Below, piece by piece: positions 23,345 through 31,035 of a stretch of 64,000 bases of DNA. Made by a program: the position numbers and the translations under genes. Positions within the stretch are counted from its first letter, which is position 1; each line of letters begins with the position of its first letter. Where the stretch lies: the NCBI GenBank assembly GCA_963677185.1, contig OY781889.1:1550001-1614000 (forward strand), in the 5' to 3' direction. The notes under the pieces were generated by a model, which worked only from the letters and a program-made list of their open reading frames with translations, searched no databases and was not told the DNA's origin. The stretch comes from G963677185 sp963677185. GTDB lineage: Bacteria > Bacillota > Syntrophomonadia > Syntrophomonadales > Syntrophomonadaceae.

Positions 23345-23596
23345 ATGACCATAAGCATAATGATGGATGAGTTGTTTACATCGATAGATACGGGCGTTCA
23401 AGCTCCCGAAACTCATCGCCAGGTATTTCACGCGGTTGACAGTGATGTTATTAAACGGATAGACAGGATATGCGAGGGCAAACCGCCCGGATTCAAACCT
23501 ATCCTGATGGACACAATGTTCCGGATGTTTGTTGAACGGCTTGAAAGCGCTGAAGGTAAAACCCTGGTTAATCTGATTGAACGGGTTGCGCAGTAA
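23345..23596 (+). CDS. Small protein, repeat-free paralogue of the gene at 8203
   Basis: This 83-residue protein (MTISIMMDELF...RLESAEGKTLVNLIERVAQ) matches the N-terminus and the C-terminal 60 residues of the protein at 8203, skipping its repeat block. Shared residues include HRQV, DRIC(E/K)GKP, F(K/R), DTM and F(V) in the terminal domain. Start 23345 is conserved with its AGGAGTG ribosome site in both copies; an upstream in-frame ATG at 23333 is not. A ribbon-helix-helix fold is possible but unproven. A terminator follows 46 bases after the stop, so it is a single-gene unit. Confidence 0.75.
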   Translation: MTISIMMDELFTSIDTGVQAPETHRQVFHAVDSDVIKRIDRICEGKPPGFKPILMDTMFRMFVERLESAEGKTLVNLIERVAQ

Positions 23597-23642
23597 CAAT
23601 TTAGATTATTGCCTTTACTTATAAAAGAACAGCAAAATATTT

Positions 23643-23673
23643 AGCGGCCGCCATTTCCAAAATGGCAGCCGCT
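23643..23673 (+). terminator. Rho-independent terminator
   Basis: The arms AGCGGC-C-GCCATTT and AAATGGC-A-GCCGCT form a long stem with one internal mismatch and a 3-base loop, followed by TTTTATTT. Confidence 0.85.
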
Positions 23674-23757
23674 TTTATTTACGTGCGCCCGACACCTGCC
23701 CTATTCAATTCAGGCTGGCAGGTGAAGCCTTATCCCCGGCATCCTCCATTAACGGTC

Positions 23758-24516
23758 TCACACATAGCAGGAAAGCCCGCCGTCAGTCATGAAGATATTA
23801 CCGGTCAGCCAGGCTGATTCTTCGCTGGCGAAGAAAATGATGGCACCGGTCATATCCTGCGGGTATCCCACCCGTTTCATCGGGAACAGTTTATTGAGCT
23901 TGTCCATGCTCCCTTTTGATTCCAGCCGCTTCATCCAGGGTTCGATCATCGGAGTGACAATATGCGAAGGGCACAGGCAATTGACCCTTATTTGCGGCCC
24001 CAGCTCGGAGGCCATAGCGCGGGTCAACTGAACCACACCGCCTTTCATGGTGCAATAGGCTGTGTTATCAGGGCTTCCCAGCACACCCAGAATGGATGAA
24101 ATATTGATCACACTGCCGCCGCTGTTTTTCAGCATCAAGGGAATCATTACCTGGGAGACCAGGAAAACACTGCGCAAATCAATATTATATAGGTTGTCAA
24201 ATTCCTCCAGGGTCGTTTCCAGAAAAGGTTTGACCAGAAATGAGCCGGCATTATTAACCAGTATGTCCAAACGGCCCCAGGTATCTTCGATAATCTGCCG
24301 CGCGTTTTCCATCGCTTCCTTGCTGGTCACATCGGCGGAAATGTCCAGGGCTTCGCCGCCCGCTTCTTGGACCAGTTCAGCTGTTTCCCGCAATGGTTCA
24401 GGCCTTCTCCCCAGAACTACCACTCGCGCGCCTTCTTTTGCCATGCCCAGCGCGGCATCCTGACCGATGCCGGTGCCTCCGCCGGTAACCAGCGCCACTT
24501 TACCCTGCAATCTCAT
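23758..24516 (-). CDS. Short-chain dehydrogenase/reductase
   Basis: This 252-residue classical SDR has a Rossmann motif TGGGTGIG (N-terminal), NNAG, the catalytic Ser in NISSILG and YCTMK as the YxxxK pair. The R residues after the second strand (LGRRPE) suggest NADP preference. The likely reaction is a 3-oxoacyl or alcohol/ketone reduction, but the substrate is not readable. Start 24516 (MRLQGKVAL) has GGAGGG six bases upstream; an earlier in-frame ATG does not. It is monocistronic by appearance. Confidence 0.88.
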   Translation of the reverse strand: MRLQGKVALVTGGGTGIGQDAALGMAKEGARVVVLGRRPEPLRETAELVQEAGGEALDISADVTSKEAMENARQIIEDTWGRLDILVNNAGSFLVKPFLETTLEEFDNLYNIDLRSVFLVSQVMIPLMLKNSGGSVINISSILGVLGSPDNTAYCTMKGGVVQLTRAMASELGPQIRVNCLCPSHIVTPMIEPWMKRLESKGSMDKLNKLFPMKRVGYPQDMTGAIIFFASEESAWLTGNIFMTDGGLSCYV

Positions 24517-24604
24517 GCCGATCCCTCCATTAGTCAACGTTTGGCTTCATTGTACCCCTCTGACCAGATTTTGCCAATCGCGAACAATAGAACCGCTGCA
24601 GCTT

Positions 24605-25261
24605 CTATTCCTGACTCATATTAGTAACCTCAAATACGCAAGGCAGCGGGTTTTTATCTTTTAGGATGGTTGCCAGAACCTTTGCTTCCGAATCACCCAA
24701 ATTGCTTGCTATAAGAGCCTGCCCATCATTAATAATGGCCCCAACCACGGGTGCGGAAATAACCTCGTCATCCAAATATATCGTTATTTGCTGACCTGTA
24801 TATTTGGCGGTAGCGACCGCAAGCTTGTTTTTGCCATCAGGAGTGAACTTGATCAATACCATGTTTTGCATTGTTTTGGGATCTTGCTGTGAAACCGAAT
24901 CGATGATATCAGCACTTGTAATTATGACACTCTTATCAGGTCCCAATATCTTAATTTCGTTGCGTTTTCCTATAATTTCAGCTTGCGCTTTGGTAAGCTC
25001 GTCCCCTGATACTTCGACCTTTAGCTTATTATCCCCGTCCGGCGTGACGGTAACATTACTATAATCGATAGCCTTATAGCGTTCTGTAATAATACTTATA
25101 GCATCGTTCATCTGTTCCGCAGTGATAGATTTTGCAGGGGCTTCATAGGTAATCACGTACTTATGCTGGCTGCTGCCGGTACATCCTGCAAATACCGTAA
25201 TGGCTAGTGCCATCATAATCAAAACGCTGAAAAATTTCTTTATCGTAATATTTTTAACCAT
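24605..25261 (-). CDS. Stand-alone SecD P1-head-like lipoprotein
   Basis: This 218-residue protein has a lipoprotein signal (hydrophobic stretch then VFAGC). Its C-terminal part (QQITIYLDDEVISAPVVGAIINDGQALIASNLGDSEAKVLATILKDKNPLP) closely resembles the periplasmic head domain of SecD, which helps pull secreted proteins across the membrane. None of the SecD transmembrane segments is present. It is the last gene of a unit with the winged-helix protein and the membrane protein upstream. A chaperone-like or inhibitory role at the translocon is speculative. Confidence 0.7.
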   Translation of the reverse strand: MVKNITIKKFFSVLIMMALAITVFAGCTGSSQHKYVITYEAPAKSITAEQMNDAISIITERYKAIDYSNVTVTPDGDNKLKVEVSGDELTKAQAEIIGKRNEIKILGPDKSVIITSADIIDSVSQQDPKTMQNMVLIKFTPDGKNKLAVATAKYTGQQITIYLDDEVISAPVVGAIINDGQALIASNLGDSEAKVLATILKDKNPLPCVFEVTNMSQE

Positions 25262-25284
25262 TATATTCTCTCCCCGCCATATTT

Positions 25285-25581
25285 TTATTTGGAATCATTC
25301 TGCTGTAAGATCTGCCCGAGCAGTTTTACATAATCTTCAAATTCCCGTCTGCCATTTTTCGTCAGCGTATAGGTTGAACGAGGTTTTTTTCCGATGAACT
25401 CCTTTTCCGTATTAATGAAGCCAGCTTCTTCAAGCCTGGTCAGGTGAATGCTCAAGTTGCCGTCACTGGCCTGGGTGACCTCTTTGAGCCGGTTAAAAGT
25501 GCTTTCCCCAAGTAGTAAGGATGAAATTATTGCCAGCCTGATTCTTGATTGAAAAGCTTCAGGAATTGAATTAATATCCAC
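25285..25581 (-). CDS. Winged-helix DNA-binding protein
   Basis: This 98-residue protein is a compact winged helix (RLAIISSLLLGESTFNRLKEVTQASDGNLSIHLTRLEEAGFINTEKEFIGKKPRSTYTLTKNGRREFEDY) of the ArsR/MarR-like HTH_34 type. Members usually repress their own operon next to a membrane protein. It starts one base after the stop of the membrane-protein gene, so translation is coupled. The inverted repeat over the operon promoter (26236-26254) is its probable site. Confidence 0.85.
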   Translation of the reverse strand: MDINSIPEAFQSRIRLAIISSLLLGESTFNRLKEVTQASDGNLSIHLTRLEEAGFINTEKEFIGKKPRSTYTLTKNGRREFEDYVKLLGQILQQNDSK

Positions 25582-25582
25582 A

Positions 25583-26209
25583 TCAATTCCTCCTGATCCT
25601 TATAAATTCAAGATATCCGCCCAGGATTAAGAATCCAAGAGGCAGCAAAAAGCCACTTAAATAATCCGTTTTCATCGAAATTGAATAAGGAAGAAGAGCC
25701 GGCATCTGCATAAAAAATATGGCCAGAAGCACATACAAAATGGCCAGTATTGAGGGTAGCTTGAGCCGTGTAAAAATGCTGGTGCAAATAAATCCAAAAG
25801 CAAATGACACCAATAAGAGCGGAAATACATCATAATGCGGTGCTTGCAAAGTGCCACTCAATACCGTCGGAACAATGGCTACTAATAAATCAATAACAAC
25901 TATAAACAACCACAGCGTCATCAATTGCCTGCTTAATCCCATTAGCGGACTCTTCCTGGTTATGAAAGCATAAATCATTGCCCCAATCCCCAAAATAACC
26001 ATACCTAAAAATAGCTGAAAAGCAGCCGACTCAAAAACCGAACTGGGGCTATTGTTCCCTATGATTATAATGATAACAGCGATACATAGCAGCAATCCCC
26101 AGCCAATAAAAATCCGGCTAAAAGAGATAAGAGAATTTGACGTCCGGTCGATAATCTCTTTTATCAAGCCAAGGTCTTCTGCAGCCTTTTCTATAATGCT
26201 TTTGTTCAT
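25583..26209 (-). CDS. Membrane protein, first gene of the winged-helix operon
   Basis: This 208-residue protein has about 40 soluble N-terminal residues and then six or so hydrophobic segments. It resembles the uncharacterised membrane partners that accompany small winged-helix regulators in Firmicutes. Start 26209 (MNKSIIEK) is supported by GGGAGG seven bases upstream; an earlier in-frame start overlaps the promoter. Function is unknown. Confidence 0.75.
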   Translation of the reverse strand: MNKSIIEKAAEDLGLIKEIIDRTSNSLISFSRIFIGWGLLLCIAVIIIIIGNNSPSSVFESAAFQLFLGMVILGIGAMIYAFITRKSPLMGLSRQLMTLWLFIVVIDLLVAIVPTVLSGTLQAPHYDVFPLLLVSFAFGFICTSIFTRLKLPSILAILYVLLAIFFMQMPALLPYSISMKTDYLSGFLLPLGFLILGGYLEFIRIRRN

Positions 26210-26230
26210 ACGTGCGCCTCCCTTGTAAGC

Positions 26231-26279
26231 CAAAGTACTTTGCAAAACAAAGTATGAAACATAGAAATGCCCCTGTCAA
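26231..26279 (-). promoter_or_regulatory. Promoter with overlapping operator for the winged-helix operon
   Basis: On the minus strand TTGACA (26279-26274) and CATACT (26256-26251) are 17 bases apart. An inverted repeat TACTTTG-N5-CAAAGTA (26236-26254) overlaps the -10, and a further CAAAGTA half-site lies at 26231-26237, giving the palindrome CAAAGTACTTTG. Binding there would block polymerase, as expected for autorepression by the winged-helix protein. Confidence 0.65.
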
Positions 26280-26317
26280 GAATTATTTTGCTAAATCAGA
26301 GCGACAGGGGCATTTCT
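26263..26317 (-). terminator. 15-base stem between two leftward units
   Basis: AGAAATGCCCCTGTC (26263-26277) pairs perfectly with 26303-26317 across a 25-base loop. It lies just past the end of the gene at 26362 and overlaps the -35 of the next unit, so it could end the former's transcript. The long loop makes it an unusual terminator. Confidence 0.5.
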
Positions 26318-26361
26318 TGCGGATGGGATTCGATTAACCTTTCGTTTAATACGTTAGTACG

Positions 26362-27393
26362 TTAGCTATCCAGAGAGTGTTTAGTGACTTCTGCTGACCG
26401 ATCAGCCAAAATGAAGCGGAGCAATTTCTTGGAAAAATCCGTATACAGGTTAAGGTCTTGCAAATTGGGCTCTGCCGATAGTTTTTGCATCATCAATCCG
26501 TCATGATTAAACCATCTGGGCATTAATCCCGCGAAGAAATAGCCCCGGGAACGCAGAACATCTGTGATCAGGCTGGTGTCTTCACGGTTAAGCGGCAGGT
26601 ATACCTGGCGGACTCCAGCTCCCAGCCGGTCCATTTCCTGTTCTTGTTCAGCAAAGCGGGCGGTAAAATCCGATCCAGCTTCGAATATCGTCAGCCTGGC
26701 CACGCCTGCCTGGTCATAAAATTCCATATTAATGACGCTATCTTTGCCGCTGAAGGATGATGCGGCCGTCTGGATGATTTGACGAGATTTACCGGCTCGC
26801 TGGCAAATATCTTGAATCATATCGTGATAACAGTCTGGAACCAGCAACGGTTGAGTGTCGTCAATAAACGTCTTGAAAACCAGAACCGACGATACTCGAC
26901 CGCTGCTTGCCCCTGATTTGGCATAGGATGATGCCGGCATCAAATCCAACTCGAGCCCGGTTTCATACCATCCGCAGGTGATGCAGGTCTTTTGCATAAA
27001 TATATGATTGGCCACCGCTTCACCCCATATTTCCGGGATTCCGCACCGCGGTATCACTACGCCGTGATCATATTCCATAGTGAGGTTATTCAGGCCTTTG
27101 CCGCGATATTCGGGCAAAACCATGCCATGTCCTTCCTCGTAGATCTGGTCCCAGGGGGCGCTGGTGCGAAAAATGGCCTGATGAGCTGCAACCTGCCCGG
27201 CACTGTCAACCACTACAGTCCGATACATGTGCCCCGTTTCCTGCTGCTCAAAAATATATTCCGGGTCATACATTGACTTGATGGGATAACTGTCGCCGTA
27301 AACTGCCCGGTACAGCTCCACTACCCCGATAGCCTCATCTTGGCTCATCAGGCCCACTTCAAACCCGTTGTGCTTTTTCCTTGGGAATTCCAT
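26362..27393 (-). CDS. GNAT-type acetyltransferase-like protein
   Basis: In this protein of about 343 residues the N-terminal half has a GNAT fold signature: VVVDSAGQVAAHQAIF, then HGMVLPEYRGKGLNN as the acetyl-CoA loop (R/Q-x-x-G-x-G/A). The second half (about 190-340) is not recognised. ATG 27393 (MEFPRKK) is chosen because the conserved part begins soon after, but its ribosome site (AAAGGCGGGTG) is imperfect and an ATG 57 bases upstream is possible. Similar proteins often accompany stress-response anti-sigma modules, though none is adjacent. Substrate is unknown. Confidence 0.65.
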   Translation of the reverse strand: MEFPRKKHNGFEVGLMSQDEAIGVVELYRAVYGDSYPIKSMYDPEYIFEQQETGHMYRTVVVDSAGQVAAHQAIFRTSAPWDQIYEEGHGMVLPEYRGKGLNNLTMEYDHGVVIPRCGIPEIWGEAVANHIFMQKTCITCGWYETGLELDLMPASSYAKSGASSGRVSSVLVFKTFIDDTQPLLVPDCYHDMIQDICQRAGKSRQIIQTAASSFSGKDSVINMEFYDQAGVARLTIFEAGSDFTARFAEQEQEMDRLGAGVRQVYLPLNREDTSLITDVLRSRGYFFAGLMPRWFNHDGLMMQKLSAEPNLQDLNLYTDFSKKLLRFILADRSAEVTKHSLDS

Positions 27394-27716
27394 GCCGGTC
27401 ACCCGCCTTTGCTTAAATGATTTTATTCTGCAATTGGTCTTCCATTTCATTAAATAGAATTATGAAGAACTTTTCGCCGCACATCAATACTGGACGGCAT
27501 AGTCGAGGTCTGCTGATGAGTGACAGAATAGCAAATCAATAGCAATATTGTCATGCAGAACTGCTATAATGACATCACTGGACCTGCGGTTATAGCGGCC
27601 CTGGTGAGAAGTGGGCCAGGCTGTCCTGAACCGTATAAAAATGAGCAAATCTCGATTTGGCTGGATTTGTGTTATTATCAAAACAATATTCACATTCTGG
27701 TTTTGGAGTGAAGCGC
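27394..27716. other. Gene-free divergent interval of 323 bases
   Basis: It separates the leftward GNAT gene from the rightward kinase gene and must contain both promoters. No convincing -35/-10 pair was found, and no hairpin or repeat stands out. Confidence 0.4.
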
Positions 27717-29756
27717 ATGAATGACAATCTCGCTAATATTTACCTGCCCGCCGGAACCCTCTTGAACCAGGGCCAATACGAGATCTTGAAGCTTCTCGGT
27801 CATGGCGGCTTTGGCATAACCTATCTGGCGGAAGATACCCGGCTTAAGAAAAATGTAGCCATCAAAGAATATTTCCCTCATGGATATGCGCAAAGACAGC
27901 CTGGAAGCGGGACTGTACAGCCATATAGCGGCGAACGGAACGAGTTTTATGCTTATGGACTGGAACGCTACCTGGAAGAAGCCCAAACCCTGGCCCAGTT
28001 CAATCATTATCCGGGTATCGTCAGCGTTTATTACTTCTTTGAAGAAAACGCCACCGCCTACATGGTGATGGAATATCTGGAAGGTCAAACGGTGGAGCAA
28101 TGGCTGAAGAAGCTGGGTGAGCAGGTAGAGTGGGATCAAGCGATTAGCATTATTAAGCCGGTTGTGGAAACTCTGGAGTTGCTTCACCAGAGAGGCATCA
28201 TTCACCGGGACATAAGCCCTGACAATATATATTTGTGCACTGACCACCAGGTTAAGATGCTGGACTTTGGCGCAGCCAGGTATGCTATGGGCGAACATAA
28301 CCAGAGCCTCTCGGTAATCCTAAAACACGGTTATGCGCCAGCTGAACAGTACACCAGCCGGGGCAATCAAGGCCCCTGGACAGATGTCTACGCGGTCGCA
28401 GCCACTCTTTTCCGGATGGTGACGGGGCAGACTCTGCCAGATGTTACCGAGCGCATGGAGGAGGACAGTGTTTCGGCTTTGATCTCCAGTTCCGGGGCCG
28501 TTCCGGATGAATGCGAGAGCGTTTTGACCAGGGCACTGGCAGTCAAATCAGCCGAACGCTATCAGAAAATGACCGATTTTAAAACCGCTCTCCTGGCTGT
28601 ATCAGGTGCGGATGGATTAAATGAAAGCCTGACAATTCCTGGTATTGAAATCGCGGATTCAAGCGATCCGGAGCGGTTCAGTCAATCGGCTCCTACTTTG
28701 GATCAGGCGAGTATGAAAACCGTACCGCAAAAACCCGGGGGTCGAACGGACCACGCTGATTCAGAGCATACGGTCCAGGCTTCCTCGGAAGCGCATTACC
28801 TGGGAGAAAATGGAGCATATCGCAAGAAAAGGCCTAAATGGCTCGCGGCAGCAGCAGGAATCCTGGTGCTGCTGGTGGCAATTGCCGTGATTGTCTATAT
28901 GAACCGTGGAGCTGGTAATGATAGTCCTGCAGTTCAGTCTACTGCACCCACCAAGATCGGCGAAGATTTATGCCGTGATTTTGCTGTAGACGGTGATTGG
29001 CTCTACTATGGAAGCACCAGTGATGGTACCAAGCTTCACCGCATTAAAACTGACGGCAGCAGCCGGCAGAAGCTCAACGACAACGAGAGCTTCAATGTCA
29101 CCGTGGCCGATGACTGGATATATTACACCAGCCCTTATAACCAGGGCTTCAAGGTCTATCGAATTAAAACGGATGGCAGCGGGCAGCAGAGCTTATTTGA
29201 TGACCAGTTCAATACCATGGTTCTAAATGGGGACCAGATATACTATTCCCGGGAAAATGAGAGTGCCGGTATTTATCTAATCCAAAAAGACGGAAGCGGC
29301 CGGCAGCAATTAAGTGATGACACAGCCGCAGATATGGTAGTGTCCGGAGAAAAAATCTACTATATCAGTCGCAGTGACGGTAGCAAAATGTACCAGATCA
29401 CAACTGACGGCAGTGAAAGGCTGAAACTGGGCGATGACCAGTGCAAAGAGATTGCGGTTTCCGGGAACTGGCTGTATTACAGCAATGCCAGCGACAGCGG
29501 CAAGCTTTACCGCATAAAAATGGACGGCAGCAGCCGGCAAAAGCTGTGTGATGACGAGGGAATATATATAACCATAGCCGGGGACTGGCTGTATTATAGC
29601 AACAAGAGCGACGAATGCAAGCTCTACCGCATCAAAACAGAGGGCAGCGAGCGGCAGAAGCTGAATGACGATTGGAGCGGAAATATTGCAGTAGCCGGAG
29701 ATTGGGCTTATTACACCAATGGTTACGTAGGCCGGCTCTGCCGCGTTAAGATATAG
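27717..29756 (+). CDS. Membrane Ser/Thr protein kinase with C-terminal DUF5050-like propeller
   Basis: This 679-residue protein has a Hanks-type kinase domain at about 20-310, with glycine loop GHGGFG, K50, catalytic HRDISPDN (D165) and DFG (D183). A linker and one membrane span follow (about 375-400, WLAAAAGILVLLVAIAVIVYM). The outer domain carries seven repeats of about 40 residues with a WLYY...LYRIKTDGSxRQKL pattern, typical of DUF5050 propellers. PASTA domains, usual in Firmicute PknB kinases, are absent. It should bind an external ligand and phosphorylate cytoplasmic proteins. HRDIS instead of HRDLK is a known variant. GGAG lies nine bases before ATG 27717. Confidence 0.9.
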   Translation: MNDNLANIYLPAGTLLNQGQYEILKLLGHGGFGITYLAEDTRLKKNVAIKEYFPHGYAQRQPGSGTVQPYSGERNEFYAYGLERYLEEAQTLAQFNHYPGIVSVYYFFEENATAYMVMEYLEGQTVEQWLKKLGEQVEWDQAISIIKPVVETLELLHQRGIIHRDISPDNIYLCTDHQVKMLDFGAARYAMGEHNQSLSVILKHGYAPAEQYTSRGNQGPWTDVYAVAATLFRMVTGQTLPDVTERMEEDSVSALISSSGAVPDECESVLTRALAVKSAERYQKMTDFKTALLAVSGADGLNESLTIPGIEIADSSDPERFSQSAPTLDQASMKTVPQKPGGRTDHADSEHTVQASSEAHYLGENGAYRKKRPKWLAAAAGILVLLVAIAVIVYMNRGAGNDSPAVQSTAPTKIGEDLCRDFAVDGDWLYYGSTSDGTKLHRIKTDGSSRQKLNDNESFNVTVADDWIYYTSPYNQGFKVYRIKTDGSGQQSLFDDQFNTMVLNGDQIYYSRENESAGIYLIQKDGSGRQQLSDDTAADMVVSGEKIYYISRSDGSKMYQITTDGSERLKLGDDQCKEIAVSGNWLYYSNASDSGKLYRIKMDGSSRQKLCDDEGIYITIAGDWLYYSNKSDECKLYRIKTEGSERQKLNDDWSGNIAVAGDWAYYTNGYVGRLCRVKI

Positions 29757-29768
29757 CCCGCACCGGGT

Positions 29769-30863
29769 CTATTTTTTCTTATTCGCTAATAACTGGCGTT
29801 TGAGCTGCAGATACTTTACCGCGATGATGTCGGTAATAAGCAGTACGATGGCAAAGTAGGCCATAATCCAGGAAAAGGGCATGGATTCTGGCATGAACAG
29901 GGTTGACCAGTAGATAATCAGCCATGAAATGCAATACATGTTGATAATGTTATGGCTCCAGCGATTCAGAGTGCTGTTAATAAAGCCCGGAAGCACCGGT
30001 GTGGCATAGAAGATCAGGCTGATATAGACCAGCGACAGGGACAGCAGGATCAAATTGCCCATCAGGTCATGATGATAATAGCTTTGCTGGAAAAGACCGT
30101 CTGAGGCGCCAAAATCAATGCCGTATCTGTAGCTGAACAGGATGAAAAGCAAGGAAGCCGCCAGGGAAACCAGAAGAGTGGCATTGTAAAAACGTCTCTT
30201 GTCCTGGCAGCGGATCAGGATAGAACCAAAAAGATAGCCGAATACCGGGTATTCAATCCAGGTGAAAAAGGGAAAGAACGAATTATCGCTGGTGCCCAGG
30301 AAAAGCCCCGAAAAAGCACTGGCCAGCGTAGATGTCGTACTAAAGCCCGCGCCCAGCAAGGTGGCGATGGCAGCCACGGCGGCCGCCATAAGGTAGTGCT
30401 CATTTCGGAATTTCAACCGGGCCGCTGCCCCAAAAAACATGAATGTCAGGCCGGCGAATTGCAAAATATCGATACCCCAGAATTCAGTGACCGCCCTGGT
30501 TAAATACTCGGGATTTCCAGTCGCAGTCATAAATGCGAAATACAATAAGCTGCCGCGGCAGAAATTGAGCAGGTATCCGATTAGAAAAATCTTCACTCCG
30601 CGGCTGAACATTTCACCGGGATTTTTCTTTTGGGTATAGATCAGCCCCAAGCCCATCAGGAACATGAATATGGGCGCTCCCGGGCTGCAGCCAAACTCAA
30701 TCGCATATGTAGAAATGGTATCCGGCAGGGGCTGCATGGAAAATCGCTCAAAGCTGTGGATTAAGACCATGCCCATGATGGCCAGGCCTTTCATGATGTC
30801 AAGTTCGGTTTGCCGCCCCTGGTTTACTGGATGAGAAGCAAAAAGCGTTTGGTCTGGCTGCAT
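29769..30863 (-). CDS. Multi-pass membrane protein, acyltransferase/DUF1624-like
   Basis: This 364-residue protein has about ten membrane segments and an N-terminal motif RQTELDIMKGLAIMGMVLIHSFERF. The D-x-x-KGLAIxxMVLIH arrangement is shared by acyltransferase-3 and heparan N-acetyltransferase-like (DUF1624) families, which acylate sugars or lipids from the membrane. Start 30863 (MQPDQTLF) follows AAGGAG; an in-frame ATG seven codons upstream contains that site and is less likely. It converges with the kinase gene, 12 bases apart. Confidence 0.75.
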   Translation of the reverse strand: MQPDQTLFASHPVNQGRQTELDIMKGLAIMGMVLIHSFERFSMQPLPDTISTYAIEFGCSPGAPIFMFLMGLGLIYTQKKNPGEMFSRGVKIFLIGYLLNFCRGSLLYFAFMTATGNPEYLTRAVTEFWGIDILQFAGLTFMFFGAAARLKFRNEHYLMAAAVAAIATLLGAGFSTTSTLASAFSGLFLGTSDNSFFPFFTWIEYPVFGYLFGSILIRCQDKRRFYNATLLVSLAASLLFILFSYRYGIDFGASDGLFQQSYYHHDLMGNLILLSLSLVYISLIFYATPVLPGFINSTLNRWSHNIINMYCISWLIIYWSTLFMPESMPFSWIMAYFAIVLLITDIIAVKYLQLKRQLLANKKK

Positions 30864-31035
30864 ATAAACCGTGTCTCCTTCCATGCGGAAATTACATTTA
30901 AGGTTCGTGTATATATTAAGAATCATTGTATCGCATAATTGAACTGGCCGGGCAACTGAATCCGGCCATATTGTACGGTGCCGCAATGGCCGAAGACGGA
31001 AGAATGGCGTCAGATGCCGAAAATGGGAGCATGAA

